DNA of 64,000 nucleotides from an uncultured Dysosmobacter sp. (GCA_934590165.1 CAKTOO010000013.1:1-64000), one strand, 5' to 3'. Positions 1 to 9,652 are shown, counted from the first letter of the stretch. Notes: a model not told the origin generated them from the sequence alone. Program-made: numbers and translations.

Positions 1-29
1 CATAGGGCACCTGCTTTCTTACATATTTT

Positions 30-1769
30 TCATTGCACGGAGGCCAGCAGGCTCTCCGCCGTCACACCGGGGACGCCGGTGATAGATTTTTTGAACATGG
101 CGTCATCAAACAGCTCGCTGTAATTCTGCATCAGTTTTTTCACATAGGGGCCCCGGGTGACGATCCACGGGTCCTTGGTCCCCACATCTTCCCTGGCCCA
201 CCAGTTGTAGCCGTCCAGGTAGTTCTCAAATGCCTCGTCCCAGCTTTTGAAGTTCTCCCGCAGCAGTGTGGCCGCCGGCTCCAGCAGGGCCAGGGCCTCG
301 GGGTAGGTGAGATAGCCCGCCGCGTAGCCCCACTGGACCAGATTGCTCATGCGGAACAGATCCCAACAGAGGATACCCCGCTCTCCCCACTTCTGCCCCA
401 GCTGCTTGGTATAGGGGAACATATAGGCGTCCATGCCCTCCGCGTTTTTCAGCATTTCCCGGTACTCCGCCGCCGACATCCCCTCGATCATCGCCACATA
501 GGACTGGAAGTCAGCGTTGTGTCCGGAATCGGTCATGCTGCACACCGTTTGAATGAGGCTCTCCCGGTCGGTGACGTCCCAGCTGTCCTCCAGGATGTAC
601 CGGGCCCACTCATAGGTGTAGACGGTCCCCACGGCGGAGGGCTTTCCGATGGCGTCCATGCCGTAGGAGAGGCCCCGGCCCTTGCCGCCGAACACCGTGG
701 GCCTGCCGCCGTTGTTGACGGCGTTGAGGTAAGCGCCCATGGCCATGGCCCAGGGCTCCAGGTTGGTGTCTCCCGCCAGGGCCTTGTTCTCCGTGACAGC
801 GGCGGTACGGCTCTCCGCCACCCATTGGATGCTCTGGCCGAACAGCTCCGACACGTACCGGGCGGGGATCATGGTCCGCCCATTTTCAATGTAGGGGGCG
901 ATGTCCATGGTAAAAGGCTGTCCGTTGACAGTGCAGGTCTTGCTGCCGATGGGCATGACGATCTCCACCCCCGCCCGGACGATACGGGCGGCCTTGAGGT
1001 CTTTGTCATAGGACACGTCGGCGCCCAACTGCTCCGCTAGGCACCGGACGGGGATCATGGTCCGGCCATTGACCACCCGGGCCAGATTCTCCGTATTCAC
1101 CCAGTTGCCGTCCAGCGTCACGTTGGCCCGGGTCTTGGCGATTTCCGCCTCCGCCCGCTCCTGGGCGGTACGGGTGTCGATGGCGGCCCATTCCGCCTCC
1201 GTCACCACCTTTAGGGCGGAGCAGTCCCGGAACTGGTCCATGGTGTAGCCGGAGGCTTTTAAGAACTCCTCCAGTTCCAGGCCGGAAAAGACCTGGCTGG
1301 TGCCGGGCCGGCACTCCAGCAGCCTTGCCCGCTGATACCACAGGGTAAAGAGATAATACGTCTTGTCCGTCCGGCTGCCGCCCTCGTCCAGCCAACTGTC
1401 TTTAGCCAATCCAAAGTAGCGGCGGGTCCGGCTCGCCTGGCGCTGACTACCGGAATTTTCCGCATACTTCATGCCGATGAGACCCAGCTCAAACTGCAGT
1501 GACGCCGGGGCGTCGGTCTTTTCACCGATGTTCCAGTCCGTGTAAAGGTCTCCCGACTGGGGCGCCAAATTGCCCGCCGCCGCGTGGTCCCGCAGCCGCA
1601 GCACCGTCTCCCACGTTTCGCCGGTATAGGTGCTGTCCCCTTCGAATACCGCGTATTCCTCCGCCTTCACCCAAACAGGCGGTGTCGGCGCCGTCTCCGC
1701 CGCCAGGGCGGCGGGGACCAGGGTCAGGAGCATTAACAGAGAAAGTGCCAGGGAAATCCGTCGTTTCAT
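30..1769 (-). CDS. Secreted stalk-domain protein with C-terminal DUF1266
   Basis: This 579-residue protein starts with a clear Sec signal peptide (basic MKRR, hydrophobic core, cleavage near ALAA at 21-24), so it should act outside the membrane. Residues about 215-325 hold two copies of the copper-amine-oxidase-like stalk repeat (each with an NGRTMIP motif, at 234 and 297). Residues about 385-545 match DUF1266: a WGERGILCWDLFR stretch, then a WGYAAGYLT stretch and the sWdeafenYldGyn segment. The stalk domain probably displays the DUF1266 part at the cell surface. The function of DUF1266 is unknown. An ATG with a GGGAGG site 8-10 nt upstream supports the start. It lies 98 bp downstream of the gyrase-like gene on the same strand, but nothing links the two functionally. 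Confidence 0.8.
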   Translation of the reverse strand: MKRRISLALSLLMLLTLVPAALAAETAPTPPVWVKAEEYAVFEGDSTYTGETWETVLRLRDHAAAGNLAPQSGDLYTDWNIGEKTDAPASLQFELGLIGMKYAENSGSQRQASRTRRYFGLAKDSWLDEGGSRTDKTYYLFTLWYQRARLLECRPGTSQVFSGLELEEFLKASGYTMDQFRDCSALKVVTEAEWAAIDTRTAQERAEAEIAKTRANVTLDGNWVNTENLARVVNGRTMIPVRCLAEQLGADVSYDKDLKAARIVRAGVEIVMPIGSKTCTVNGQPFTMDIAPYIENGRTMIPARYVSELFGQSIQWVAESRTAAVTENKALAGDTNLEPWAMAMGAYLNAVNNGGRPTVFGGKGRGLSYGMDAIGKPSAVGTVYTYEWARYILEDSWDVTDRESLIQTVCSMTDSGHNADFQSYVAMIEGMSAAEYREMLKNAEGMDAYMFPYTKQLGQKWGERGILCWDLFRMSNLVQWGYAAGYLTYPEALALLEPAATLLRENFKSWDEAFENYLDGYNWWAREDVGTKDPWIVTRGPYVKKLMQNYSELFDDAMFKKSITGVPGVTAESLLASVQ

Positions 1770-1867
1770 CGTTGCATCCTCCCTTGTGTCTCATTCAATT
1801 TTATATGTGCATTTGTGAAAGATTCATCATTCCCGCGTTGCCGCAATCGCCGCGCCGGGAGCAGGGG

Positions 1868-3862
1868 TTACGAGATATCCGCCATCTCCAAGTACTTGTA
1901 CCCGTTTTCCGCGATATGGTCCTTGCGTCCCTGGAGGTTGTCTCCCAACAGCAGGTCAAAAACCTGGGAGGTGCGCTCCACATCCTCCGGCATGACCCGG
2001 ATGAGGCGGCGGGTGGCCGGGTTCATGGTGGTCAGCCACATCATGTCCGGGTCGTTCTCGCCCAGGCCCTTGGAGCGGTCGATCTTGTACTTCTTCCCCT
2101 CCAACTCCCGGACGATGTCGTTTTTCTCCTTATCGGAGTAGGCAAACCAGGTTTTTTCCCCGCAGTTGATCTCAAAAAGCGGGGTCTCCGCGATGTAGAC
2201 GTAGCCCTCCCGGATGAGGGTGGGGGTCAGGCGGTACAGCATGGTCAAAATGAGGGTGCGGATCTGGAAGCCATCCACGTCGCCGTCGGTGCAGATGACC
2301 ACCTTGTTCCACCGCAGGTTCCCCAGGTCGAAGGCGGCCATGTCCTTGACATGCTTGTTCTGGACCTCCACGCCGCAGCCCAGGACCTTGATGAGGTCCG
2401 TGATGATCTCGCTTTTGAAAATACGGGCGTAGTCCGCCTTCAGGCAGTTCAGGATTTTGCCCCGGACGGGCATGATGCCTTGGTATTCCGCGTCCCGGCT
2501 CAGCTTGACGCTGCCCAGGGCGGAGTCGCCCTCCACGATGTAGATCTCCCGCTTGTCCGGGTCCTTGGACCGGCAGTCCACGAATTTCTGGACCCGGTTG
2601 GCAATGTCGATGCTGCCGGAGAGCTTTTTCTTGATGTTCAGCCGGGCCTTTTCCGCCGTCTCCCGGCTGCGCTTGTTGATGAGGACCTGCTCGCCGATCT
2701 TCTCCGCGTCGAAGGGGTTCTCAATGAAATAGATCTCCAGGTTGGACCGCAGGAATTCCGTCATGGCCTCCTGGACAAATTTGTTGGTAATAGCCTTTTT
2801 CGTCTGGTTCTCGTAGGAGGTCTGAGTGGAGAAATTGTTGCTCACCAGCACGATGCAGTCCTCGATATCCGCCCAGGTGACCTTGCTCTCGCTCTTTTGG
2901 TACTTGCCCTGTTCCCGGAGATACTTGTCGATGGCGGAGACAAAAGCAGACTTGGTGGCCTTTTCCGGGCTGCCTCCGTGCTCCAGCCAGCTGGAGTTGT
3001 GGTAGTGCTCGATGACGTTCACCTTGTTGGAAAAACAGCAGGCAACGCTGAGCTTCACCTTGTATTCCGGCTTGTCCGCCCGGTCCCGGCCCCGCTTTTC
3101 CGCCTGCCAGAACACCGGGGCGGTGAGACTGCCCTCTCCGGCCAGCTCCGCCACATAGTCCTCGATGCCGTGCTCGTACAAAAACTCCGTTTCCTCGAAC
3201 GTTCCCGGCTCCGCCTCGTTGCGGAAGCGGAAGGTGATGCCGGCGTTCACCACTGCCTGGCGCTTCATCACATCAGTGAAGTAGTCTGCCGGGATGGCGA
3301 TGTCGGTAAATACGTCCAGGTCCGGCAGCCAGCGGGTGCGGGTGCCGGTCTTTTTGCTCTGGCTCTTGGGCAGGGGCTTTTTCTCTAGTTGGCCCACGAT
3401 CTCGCCCCGCTCAAAGTGAAGGCTGTACTCCTGGCCGTCCCGCCAGACGGTGACATCCATGTACCGGGAGGCATACTGGGTGGCACAGGCGCCCAGGCCG
3501 TTGAGGCCCAGGGAATACTCGTAGTTGTCGCCGGAGACGTTGTCGTACTTGCCGCCGGCATACAGCTCGCAGTACACCAGCTCCCAGTTGTAGCGCTGCT
3601 CCTTCTCGTTCCAGTCCACGGGGCAGCCGCGGCCGGCATCCTCCACCTCAATGGAGCGGTCGGCGTAGCGGGTAACGGTGATCACCCGGCCATGGCCCTC
3701 CCGGGCCTCATCGATGGAGTTGGACAGGATCTCAAACACCGCATGCTCGCAGCCGTCCAAACCGTCGGAGCCGAAAATGACGCCGGGCCGTTTCCGGACC
3801 CGGTCCGCCCCCTTCAAGGACGAGATGCTGTCGTTGCCGTAATCTTGCTTCTTTGTTGCCAT
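1868..3862 (-). CDS. Type II topoisomerase ATPase subunit (GyrB/ParE-like)
   Basis: At 664 residues this is a short GyrB/ParE-type subunit. It would bind ATP and, with a GyrA/ParC partner, pass DNA duplexes through each other. The N-terminal GHKL ATPase is visible: the N-box helix around ILSNSIDEA (45-53), DAGRGCP (75-81) and the GLNGLGA lid (119-125). The TOPRIM domain shows EGDSA (444-448) and TDGDVDG (525-531), and the KGLGE signature is at 598-602. It resembles the second, ParE-like paralogue common in Clostridia rather than housekeeping GyrB. Such genes usually sit next to a gyrA/parC partner, but none is adjacent here: the next gene downstream is the DUF1266 protein. The ATG follows GGAGG, and a consensus promoter lies about 50 bp upstream. 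Confidence 0.9.
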   Translation of the reverse strand: MATKKQDYGNDSISSLKGADRVRKRPGVIFGSDGLDGCEHAVFEILSNSIDEAREGHGRVITVTRYADRSIEVEDAGRGCPVDWNEKEQRYNWELVYCELYAGGKYDNVSGDNYEYSLGLNGLGACATQYASRYMDVTVWRDGQEYSLHFERGEIVGQLEKKPLPKSQSKKTGTRTRWLPDLDVFTDIAIPADYFTDVMKRQAVVNAGITFRFRNEAEPGTFEETEFLYEHGIEDYVAELAGEGSLTAPVFWQAEKRGRDRADKPEYKVKLSVACCFSNKVNVIEHYHNSSWLEHGGSPEKATKSAFVSAIDKYLREQGKYQKSESKVTWADIEDCIVLVSNNFSTQTSYENQTKKAITNKFVQEAMTEFLRSNLEIYFIENPFDAEKIGEQVLINKRSRETAEKARLNIKKKLSGSIDIANRVQKFVDCRSKDPDKREIYIVEGDSALGSVKLSRDAEYQGIMPVRGKILNCLKADYARIFKSEIITDLIKVLGCGVEVQNKHVKDMAAFDLGNLRWNKVVICTDGDVDGFQIRTLILTMLYRLTPTLIREGYVYIAETPLFEINCGEKTWFAYSDKEKNDIVRELEGKKYKIDRSKGLGENDPDMMWLTTMNPATRRLIRVMPEDVERTSQVFDLLLGDNLQGRKDHIAENGYKYLEMADIS

Positions 3863-3910
3863 AGTTCCTCCGAAAAGGCAGAAACTGCCATGATTTCAAT
3901 ATGTCTTCAT

Positions 3911-3939
3911 ATTGTATCACACCCCTCCCCCAGGTTCAA
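3911..3939 (-). promoter_or_regulatory. Sigma-A promoter for the GyrB/ParE-like gene
   Basis: Reading the minus strand, TTGAAC is followed by a 17-nt spacer and TACAAT. The predicted start of transcription is about 40 nt before the ATG at 3862. Spacing and both hexamers are close to consensus. Confidence 0.65.
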
Positions 3940-4262
3940 GTGTCCGAAAAACGCGCCATCTGTTATCATTATGTAGGACCGGGGCACTGGGCGGACAGTT
4001 TCCGGGAAAGGGGTACACCCCGCTCTGTTTTTGTCAAAACTTTTCGCATAATAAAGCCATTCATTCACAGCGTCTGGCAGAATGCGCCACCTTGCGGCCC
4101 CGTTCCATGGATTTCGCGCAAAATGTTGTTGCGTAATTTTTTCCATAATCCATCCGCACCTTCATAATTTGTTCATATCACAGGGTTTTTCACATTTTCC
4201 ACAAGGTTTTCCACGCCGTTATGTTAACTCGTTTTCACGAAAAAAATATACTGCTTTCACTT
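3940..4262. other. Non-coding gap between two minus-strand genes
   Basis: No convincing gene is seen in either direction; the short open frames here lack ribosome binding sites and recognisable motifs. Near 4190-4215 there are three loose TTTTCCAC-type 9-mers. The gap separates spoVAC, which ends at a strong terminator, from the promoter of the topoisomerase gene. Confidence 0.5.
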
Positions 4263-4267
4263 CAGGC

Positions 4268-4298
4268 AAAAACGCGGCGCCCGCCTTCGGGCGCCGCG
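4268..4298 (-). terminator. Intrinsic terminator after spoVAC
   Basis: A perfect 11-bp stem (CGCGGCGCCCG, 4273-4283, with its complement at 4288-4298) and a 4-nt loop is followed on the minus strand by five T residues. It lies just 3' of the spoVAC stop codon. The plus-strand side also has a T run, so it may act in both directions. Confidence 0.85.
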
Positions 4299-4310
4299 TT
4301 TTTTCGCTGC

Positions 4311-4748
4311 CTATCCCATGAACATCAAGATCACGCCATAGATCACTGACGCCAGCGTGCCGAACACGATGACCGGCCCCGCGACCGTGAACATTTTGGC
4401 GGCCATGCCGGTGATGAAGCCCTCGCTTTTGAAGTCGATGGCCGGAGACACCACAGCGTTGGCAAAGCCCGTGATGGGCACCAGGGTGCCGGCGCCGCCG
4501 AAGCGAGCCAGCTTGTTGTAGACGTTCAGTCCCGTCAGCAGGGCCGACAAAAGCACCAGCGTACAGGAGGTCGCGGTGCCCGCCGCCTCCTTGTCCAGCC
4601 CCGCGCCGGCCCAGCCGTCCTGAATAGCCTGGCCCAGCACGCAGATAGCGCCGCCGATGATGAAGGCCAGGACCGTGTCCTTGACGATGGGAGACTTTTT
4701 CGCCTTGCTCTGCACATAGGCCTGATATTCCTTGGGTGACATATCCAT
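4311..4748 (-). CDS. spoVAC: Stage V sporulation protein AC
   Basis: This 145-residue membrane protein matches SpoVAC across its length: an N-terminal SPKEYQAYVQ stretch, AFIIGGAICVLGQ as first membrane segment, SALLTGLNVYNKLARFGGAG, then VPITGFANAV and FKSEGFITG. SpoVAC is a mechanosensitive component of the SpoVA channel that carries Ca-dipicolinate into forming spores and releases it at germination. The start at 4748 is chosen because GAGGG lies 7 nt upstream and gives the usual family length; the longer in-frame extension to 4919 would overlap the hemW leader. The usual partners spoVAD and spoVAE are absent here, so this is a solitary copy. Confidence 0.92.
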   Translation of the reverse strand: MDMSPKEYQAYVQSKAKKSPIVKDTVLAFIIGGAICVLGQAIQDGWAGAGLDKEAAGTATSCTLVLLSALLTGLNVYNKLARFGGAGTLVPITGFANAVVSPAIDFKSEGFITGMAAKMFTVAGPVIVFGTLASVIYGVILMFMG

Positions 4749-4866
4749 TCCGCATCCCTCGCTTCCTGCCAGTAGGATTTCCCGAAAAAGGCAAATCATA
4801 CGCTCTTGCAAAGGCGCCTCCGCCGGGGTACACTGGTAAGGATGTTCATACAAGGGAGGACCTGCC

Positions 4867-6078
4867 ATGAAAGCCCCGCTGAAGCCCCTGGGCCTGTATA
4901 TCCACATCCCCTTCTGCAAACAAAAATGCGTCTACTGCGACTTTTACTCCCTGCCCCGCAGCGAAAGCCGCATGGACGATTACGTGGACGCCCTATGCGC
5001 CCACCTCACTGAAACAGCCCCCTTCGCCGCCGGGCACCTGGTGGACACTGTCTATTTCGGCGGCGGCACTCCCAGTTACCTGGGGGAAAAGCGGCTGGTG
5101 AAAATTTTGAAAACCATTGCGAAGCGCTACCAGGTGTCCCGGGGCGCGGAGATCACCCTGGAGGCCAACCCCGACTCCGCTGGAGACCGGAAGGCCCTGA
5201 AAGCCCTGCGGAAGGCGGGCTTCAACCGCATCTCCCTGGGAATGCAGTCCGCCTGCGACGAGGAGCTTCAAAGCATTGGCCGGGTCCACACCATGGCCCA
5301 GGTGCGCCAGGCGGTGGAGGCCGCCCGAAAGGCCAAGTTTGACAACCTCTCCCTGGACCTCATCTACGGTCTGCCCGGCCAGACCCGCCAGCGCTGGATG
5401 GAAAATCTGGCCGCCGCCGTGGACCTGGCGCCGGAGCACCTAAGCTGCTATGGCCTGAAGGTGGAGGAGGGCACCCCCCTTTATGCCCGCCGGGACACCG
5501 CGGACCTTCCCGATGACGAGGCCCAGGCGGACATGTATCTGGACACCGTGGACTATCTGCTGCGCCACGGCTACAGGCAGTACGAGATCTCCAACTTTGC
5601 CCGGACGGGCCGGGAATCCCGCCACAATCTGAAATACTGGACCCTGGGAGAATACGCCGGCTTCGGCCCCGGTGCCCACTCGGACTTCGGCGGCGTCCGC
5701 TACGCCTACGAAAAAGACCTGGAGGGCTATATCCGGGGTGTCCGGGACCACACGCCCATGCTGTCGGAAAACGACCGCATCCCGGACCTGGACCGGGACA
5801 CAGAGTGGGTGATGTTGGGGCTTCGGACCGTACAGGGTCTGGAGCCCCAGGAGTTCCAGCGCCGCTTCCGCCGCCGCTTCGACTGTTTTCTGCCTTTCCT
5901 GAGCCAGTGCGTCCAGGCGGGCTACGCCGTGGAGGAGGGTGGCCGCTGGCATCTGACGCCCCGGGGCTTTTTGGTATCCAACCAGATCATCGGCGGCATG
6001 CTGGACGCCCTGGCGGAGGACAAGCGCCGCCGGGCGGAGGCCGCCGCCCGGGGCGACTTCCGGGTGGAGCTTCCCTGA
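4867..6078 (+). CDS. hemW: Radical SAM haem chaperone HemW-like
   Basis: The 403-residue protein has the radical SAM CxxxCxxC motif at C17, C21 and C24 within YIHIPFC...C.YC, the signature of the HemW/HemN family. A TVYFGGGTPS segment (SAM contact), GFNRISLGMQS and the HNLKYW motif follow. Many such proteins are annotated as oxygen-independent coproporphyrinogen III oxidase, but HemN has a fourth cysteine (CxxxCxxCxC) that is missing here, so HemW, a haem-binding chaperone, is the better call. A GGGAGG site precedes the ATG. It is divergent from spoVAC and followed by a convergent ferredoxin gene. Confidence 0.88.
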   Translation: MKAPLKPLGLYIHIPFCKQKCVYCDFYSLPRSESRMDDYVDALCAHLTETAPFAAGHLVDTVYFGGGTPSYLGEKRLVKILKTIAKRYQVSRGAEITLEANPDSAGDRKALKALRKAGFNRISLGMQSACDEELQSIGRVHTMAQVRQAVEAARKAKFDNLSLDLIYGLPGQTRQRWMENLAAAVDLAPEHLSCYGLKVEEGTPLYARRDTADLPDDEAQADMYLDTVDYLLRHGYRQYEISNFARTGRESRHNLKYWTLGEYAGFGPGAHSDFGGVRYAYEKDLEGYIRGVRDHTPMLSENDRIPDLDRDTEWVMLGLRTVQGLEPQEFQRRFRRRFDCFLPFLSQCVQAGYAVEEGGRWHLTPRGFLVSNQIIGGMLDALAEDKRRRAEAAARGDFRVELP

Positions 6079-6133
6079 ACACCGCTTTCTTCATAAAAAA
6101 CAGGCGCGTGCAAACCAGCACGCACCTGCTTTC

Positions 6134-6319
6134 TTACCGGACGATTTGGATGGCGTTCACCGGGCAGCCGTTGGCCGCGTCGAAGGTCCGGCTCTCCTGA
6201 GCCTTTTCTGGCTGGGCATACACGGTGGACACCTTCTCCACCACCCGGAACACGCCGGGCACCGCCGCCTGGCACATGCCGCAGCCGATACAGCGGCTGC
6301 CATCCACGGATACTCGCAT
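6134..6319 (-). CDS. Small [4Fe-4S] ferredoxin
   Basis: A 61-residue ferredoxin with one cluster motif: CIGCGMC at residues 10-16 and a distal CPV at 53-55, giving four cysteine ligands. The spacing is that of single-cluster [4Fe-4S] ferredoxins of clostridial and Thermotoga type, which carry low-potential electrons in the cytoplasm. It is a single-gene unit convergent with hemW. The start has GAGGGGAG just upstream. Confidence 0.9.
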   Translation of the reverse strand: MRVSVDGSRCIGCGMCQAAVPGVFRVVEKVSTVYAQPEKAQESRTFDAANGCPVNAIQIVR

Positions 6320-6463
6320 AGGCTCCCCTCCTCAGTTTTTTCTCATTATAATATAACCTCTTTAAAAGCGCAAGGCGGCGCCGGGGAACCTTTTTCCCGC
6401 CAGCGCCGTCTTTTGAAGGGTGGAAATTTCCTGCCGGTCCAGATTTTTGTTTCCGCTTTGACA

Positions 6464-6492
6464 TTTACTTTGTCCCCGCTTTGTGTTATTCT
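6464..6492 (+). promoter_or_regulatory. Putative sigma-A promoter for the SLH protein gene
   Basis: TTTACT, a 17-nt spacer and TATTCT lie about 55 nt before the ATG at 6548. A TTGACA six bases upstream could be an alternative -35 element, but with poorer -10 spacing. Confidence 0.45.
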
Positions 6493-6547
6493 GATAAGAC
6501 GTTTAAGACGTTATGTAGACCACCCACGGTTTCTTTGGAGGCAACCT

Positions 6548-9500
6548 ATGAAAAAATTCCTGCGCCGCACCCTGTCGCTCCTGCTGAGCTTGAGCCTGGT
6601 GTCCTCCCTGGCGGTGACCGCCGCCGCATCGGAGGCACTGGGGGAAGACCTCACCAGTCAGGAGGCCCTTTTGAACCAGGAGACCCAGCTCTCCACCAAC
6701 GTGTTCTGGAGCACCGCCTATTCGGACCTCCGGACGGAAAATCTCATTACATATGCGCCCAATGACGATGTGACTCCCATCGTCACCTACGGCGACACCC
6801 TCACCGCCTGCTCCACCCTCTCCACCGCCGCCAAGCGGCTGGAGAACGAGGGCTACCGGGTGGTTGCCGGCATTAACGGCGACTTTTTTAACTTCGGCAC
6901 AGGCCTTCCCATCGGCCTGGTGGTAACGGACGGCCAGCTGCGCAGCAGCGACGGCGGTTACTACGCCATCGGTTTTCTGGAGGACGGCTCCGCCGTCCTG
7001 GGCAAGCCCGGCCTGAAGGTCACCGCGGACCTGGGCTACGAGGTGGATGACGGCTACGGCACTTTGACAAGGGTCGTCCGCCAGTTGTCCGGTGTCAACA
7101 AGGCCCGGGTCTCCTCCGGCGGCATCTACCTGTATACCTACGACTTCAATGCCAAGCACACCACCGGCAATACGGAGCCCGGCGTGGACGTAATCTGCAC
7201 CGTCGAGGACGGGGAGCTGTCCATTGGCGGAGAGCTGGCCCTCACCGTGGAGCAGGTGGTGGAGGCCACCGCCGCCACCGCCATCGCCCCGGGCCAGGTG
7301 GTACTGTCCGTGAATCTCCAGTCCAACAGCTACTATATCGACGCCCTGCGGAACCTGCCGACAGGCTCCACCATCACCGTGACGGCGGAGACCGCCGATG
7401 AGCGGTGGAACGAGGTGCGCTACGCCCTGGGCGCCCTGTACTCCCTGGTGGAGAACGGCGCCGTGGTGTCCGGTCTGCCCAGCGGCGCCGACCCCCGCAC
7501 CGCCGTGGGCCAGAAGCGGGATGGCTCCTTGGTGTTTTACACCATTGACGGCCGAAAGTCCGGCCACTCCATCGGCGCCACCATGCAGCAGGTGGCCCAG
7601 CGGCTCATTGAGCTGGGCTGCGAGACGGCGCTGTGCCTGGACGGCGGCGGCTCCACCACCCTCACCGTGACGGAGCCGGACGACACCGCTGCCCAGACCA
7701 TCAACACCCCCTCCGGCGGCAGCGAGCGGTCCGTCAGCAACCAGATCTTCCTGGTGGCGGACAGCGAGCCCTCCGGCAAGCTGAGCCACTTCTATGTGAA
7801 GGCCGACAGCCAGTATGTCCTGGCGGGTAGCAAGGTGAACATCTCCGCCGCCGCCGTGGACACCAATTTCATCCCCATGGAGGACGAGCGGTTCTCCCTG
7901 GAGGCCGATGACGGCGAGCTGGACGGAAACGTGCTGCTGACGCCGGACTACGGCTGTGACATCACCGTGACTGCCGACCGCTGGGGCAAGACCGGCTCCA
8001 CCGTGGTCCACGTCATCGAGACTCCCGATGATGTCGCCATCCGGGGCAGCGACAATTCCATCCTCACCTCCCTCACCGCCGCCCCCGGCTCCACCGTACA
8101 GCTGCGGGCCACCGCCGCTTACCAGCACCTGCCCCTGACGGCGGACCAGGATGCCTTCCGCTGGTCTGTGGACGGCGGCATCGGCACCATCACCGCCGAC
8201 GGCCGCTTTACCGCCACCCCCGGCGCCGGCACCATCACCGTCTCCGCCGGCGGGCAGCGGGTCTCCATTCCCGTCACCGTGTCCAAGCTGGCACTGAACG
8301 TGGTGGAGGACTTTGAATCCGCCCGGACCATTTTTGACGGCCATTCCGCCGGCGGCCTCACCTTCAGCCGGACCACCGCCGCCGACGCCGTGAAGTACGG
8401 CCGCGCCGCGGGCAGGCTGGATTACACGCTGGACCTCAGCAATGGCTACGCGGCGGAATGGTATGCCGATGAACTGGCATCTATCAACAACCAGCTCTAC
8501 ACCAGCCTGACCATGTGGGTCTATGGCGATGGCTCCGGCAACCAGCTGGAGCTGGTATACAGCGACAGCTTCGAAGACTATCTCACCAGGACCATCACCA
8601 CCCTGGACTTTACCGGCTGGAAGCAGGTCTCCGTCTCCACCCAAGGCGAGTCTTTTGCCCTCCGGGGCTTCCGGGTCAGTGCCGGCGAGCCGGTCACCTA
8701 TGACGATGGCTTCGGTACCATTATCGCGGAGTATCCCAATACCGCCCGGGCCGGCTCCGTTTATATTGACCAGATCGTGGCCTCCTACAACGGCATCATG
8801 GACAGCGAGGTCCCCACCGTCACCGCCTCCCTGGACAGTGGCAGCTGGACGGTCACCGGCACCGTCAGCGACGCTGTGGACGGCATCCTGGCCAAGAGCG
8901 CCGTCACCGTCACGTACAGCGGCGGCGCCAGCAAGGGCACTGCGAAGGACTTCACCTACAACACCTCCACCGGCAAATTTACCGTCGCCCTGCCGGAGAG
9001 CGCCGGGGAACACGGCGCCATGCGCATTACCGTCACCGCCCGGGACGCCTCCGGCAACATTGGCCGCGCCTCCGTGGATGTGGAGGCCGCCTCCTCCCAA
9101 GGCGTCACCCACGCCTTTACGGATGTGGACGGCTACTGGGGCGCCACCTACGCGGACTTCTTGTACAGCGCCGGCATCACCACCGGCTACGCCGACGGCA
9201 CTTTCCGTCCCAATGACAACATCACCCGGGCCCAGTTCTCCGTCATGCTGTACCGCTATCTGGGTCTGGACGAGAGCAAGTACGCCGATGTGACGCTGCC
9301 CTTTGCGGACCTCAAGAGCATTCCCGACTACGCTCTGCCCGCCATCCGGGCGTTGTACACCGAGGGCATCATCAACGGCTCCACCGGCAAGGACGGGCGG
9401 CTGTACTTCAACCCTGGTGCCAGCCTGACCCGGGCCCAGGCGGCCACCATGATCGGCCGCACCCAGGAGAAGGGCTACGCCGCCGCGGCGCTCACCTTCT

Positions 9501-9652
9501 CTGATAGTACCAGCATCCCCTCCTACGCCGCCTATTACATCCAGACCATGGCGGCTCAGGGTATTATTGGCGGCTATGCCGACGGTACCTTCCGCCCCGG
9601 AAACAATATCACCCGGGGCCAGATGGCCAAGATCCTCTACAACCTGCTGTGA
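6548..9652 (+). CDS. S-layer-anchored phosphodiester glycosidase (NAGPA domain)
   Basis: This 1034-residue exported protein begins with a signal peptide (MKKFLRR, hydrophobic run, cut near AAA at 25-27). Residues about 85-385 form a NAGPA-type domain, with INGDFFNFGTG near 109 and LCLDGGGSTTL near 360, the family's conserved acidic and glycine motifs. These enzymes hydrolyse sugar-phosphodiester links such as GlcNAc-1-P caps. The middle contains Ig-like and carbohydrate-binding-like modules (about 430-830). Three S-layer homology repeats end the protein (853-905, 917-975, 982-1034), each with a GTFRP or equivalent and ITRAQ/ITRGQ motif, which should bind pyruvylated cell-wall polymer. The start at 6548 follows GGAGGCAACC; an upstream in-frame extension has no signal peptide and is not used. 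Confidence 0.87.
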   Translation: MKKFLRRTLSLLLSLSLVSSLAVTAAASEALGEDLTSQEALLNQETQLSTNVFWSTAYSDLRTENLITYAPNDDVTPIVTYGDTLTACSTLSTAAKRLENEGYRVVAGINGDFFNFGTGLPIGLVVTDGQLRSSDGGYYAIGFLEDGSAVLGKPGLKVTADLGYEVDDGYGTLTRVVRQLSGVNKARVSSGGIYLYTYDFNAKHTTGNTEPGVDVICTVEDGELSIGGELALTVEQVVEATAATAIAPGQVVLSVNLQSNSYYIDALRNLPTGSTITVTAETADERWNEVRYALGALYSLVENGAVVSGLPSGADPRTAVGQKRDGSLVFYTIDGRKSGHSIGATMQQVAQRLIELGCETALCLDGGGSTTLTVTEPDDTAAQTINTPSGGSERSVSNQIFLVADSEPSGKLSHFYVKADSQYVLAGSKVNISAAAVDTNFIPMEDERFSLEADDGELDGNVLLTPDYGCDITVTADRWGKTGSTVVHVIETPDDVAIRGSDNSILTSLTAAPGSTVQLRATAAYQHLPLTADQDAFRWSVDGGIGTITADGRFTATPGAGTITVSAGGQRVSIPVTVSKLALNVVEDFESARTIFDGHSAGGLTFSRTTAADAVKYGRAAGRLDYTLDLSNGYAAEWYADELASINNQLYTSLTMWVYGDGSGNQLELVYSDSFEDYLTRTITTLDFTGWKQVSVSTQGESFALRGFRVSAGEPVTYDDGFGTIIAEYPNTARAGSVYIDQIVASYNGIMDSEVPTVTASLDSGSWTVTGTVSDAVDGILAKSAVTVTYSGGASKGTAKDFTYNTSTGKFTVALPESAGEHGAMRITVTARDASGNIGRASVDVEAASSQGVTHAFTDVDGYWGATYADFLYSAGITTGYADGTFRPNDNITRAQFSVMLYRYLGLDESKYADVTLPFADLKSIPDYALPAIRALYTEGIINGSTGKDGRLYFNPGASLTRAQAATMIGRTQEKGYAAAALTFSDSTSIPSYAAYYIQTMAAQGIIGGYADGTFRPGNNITRGQMAKILYNLL

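Noticed and set aside
1499..3388. Long plus-strand open frame opposite the GyrB/ParE-like gene
   Set aside because: No ribosome binding site or motif; the opposite strand has GHKL and TOPRIM motifs throughout.
4185..4215. Cluster of TTTTCCAC-type 9-mers resembling DnaA boxes
   Set aside because: Only near matches, with no dnaA or dnaN nearby and no AT-rich unwinding region; not enough for an origin.
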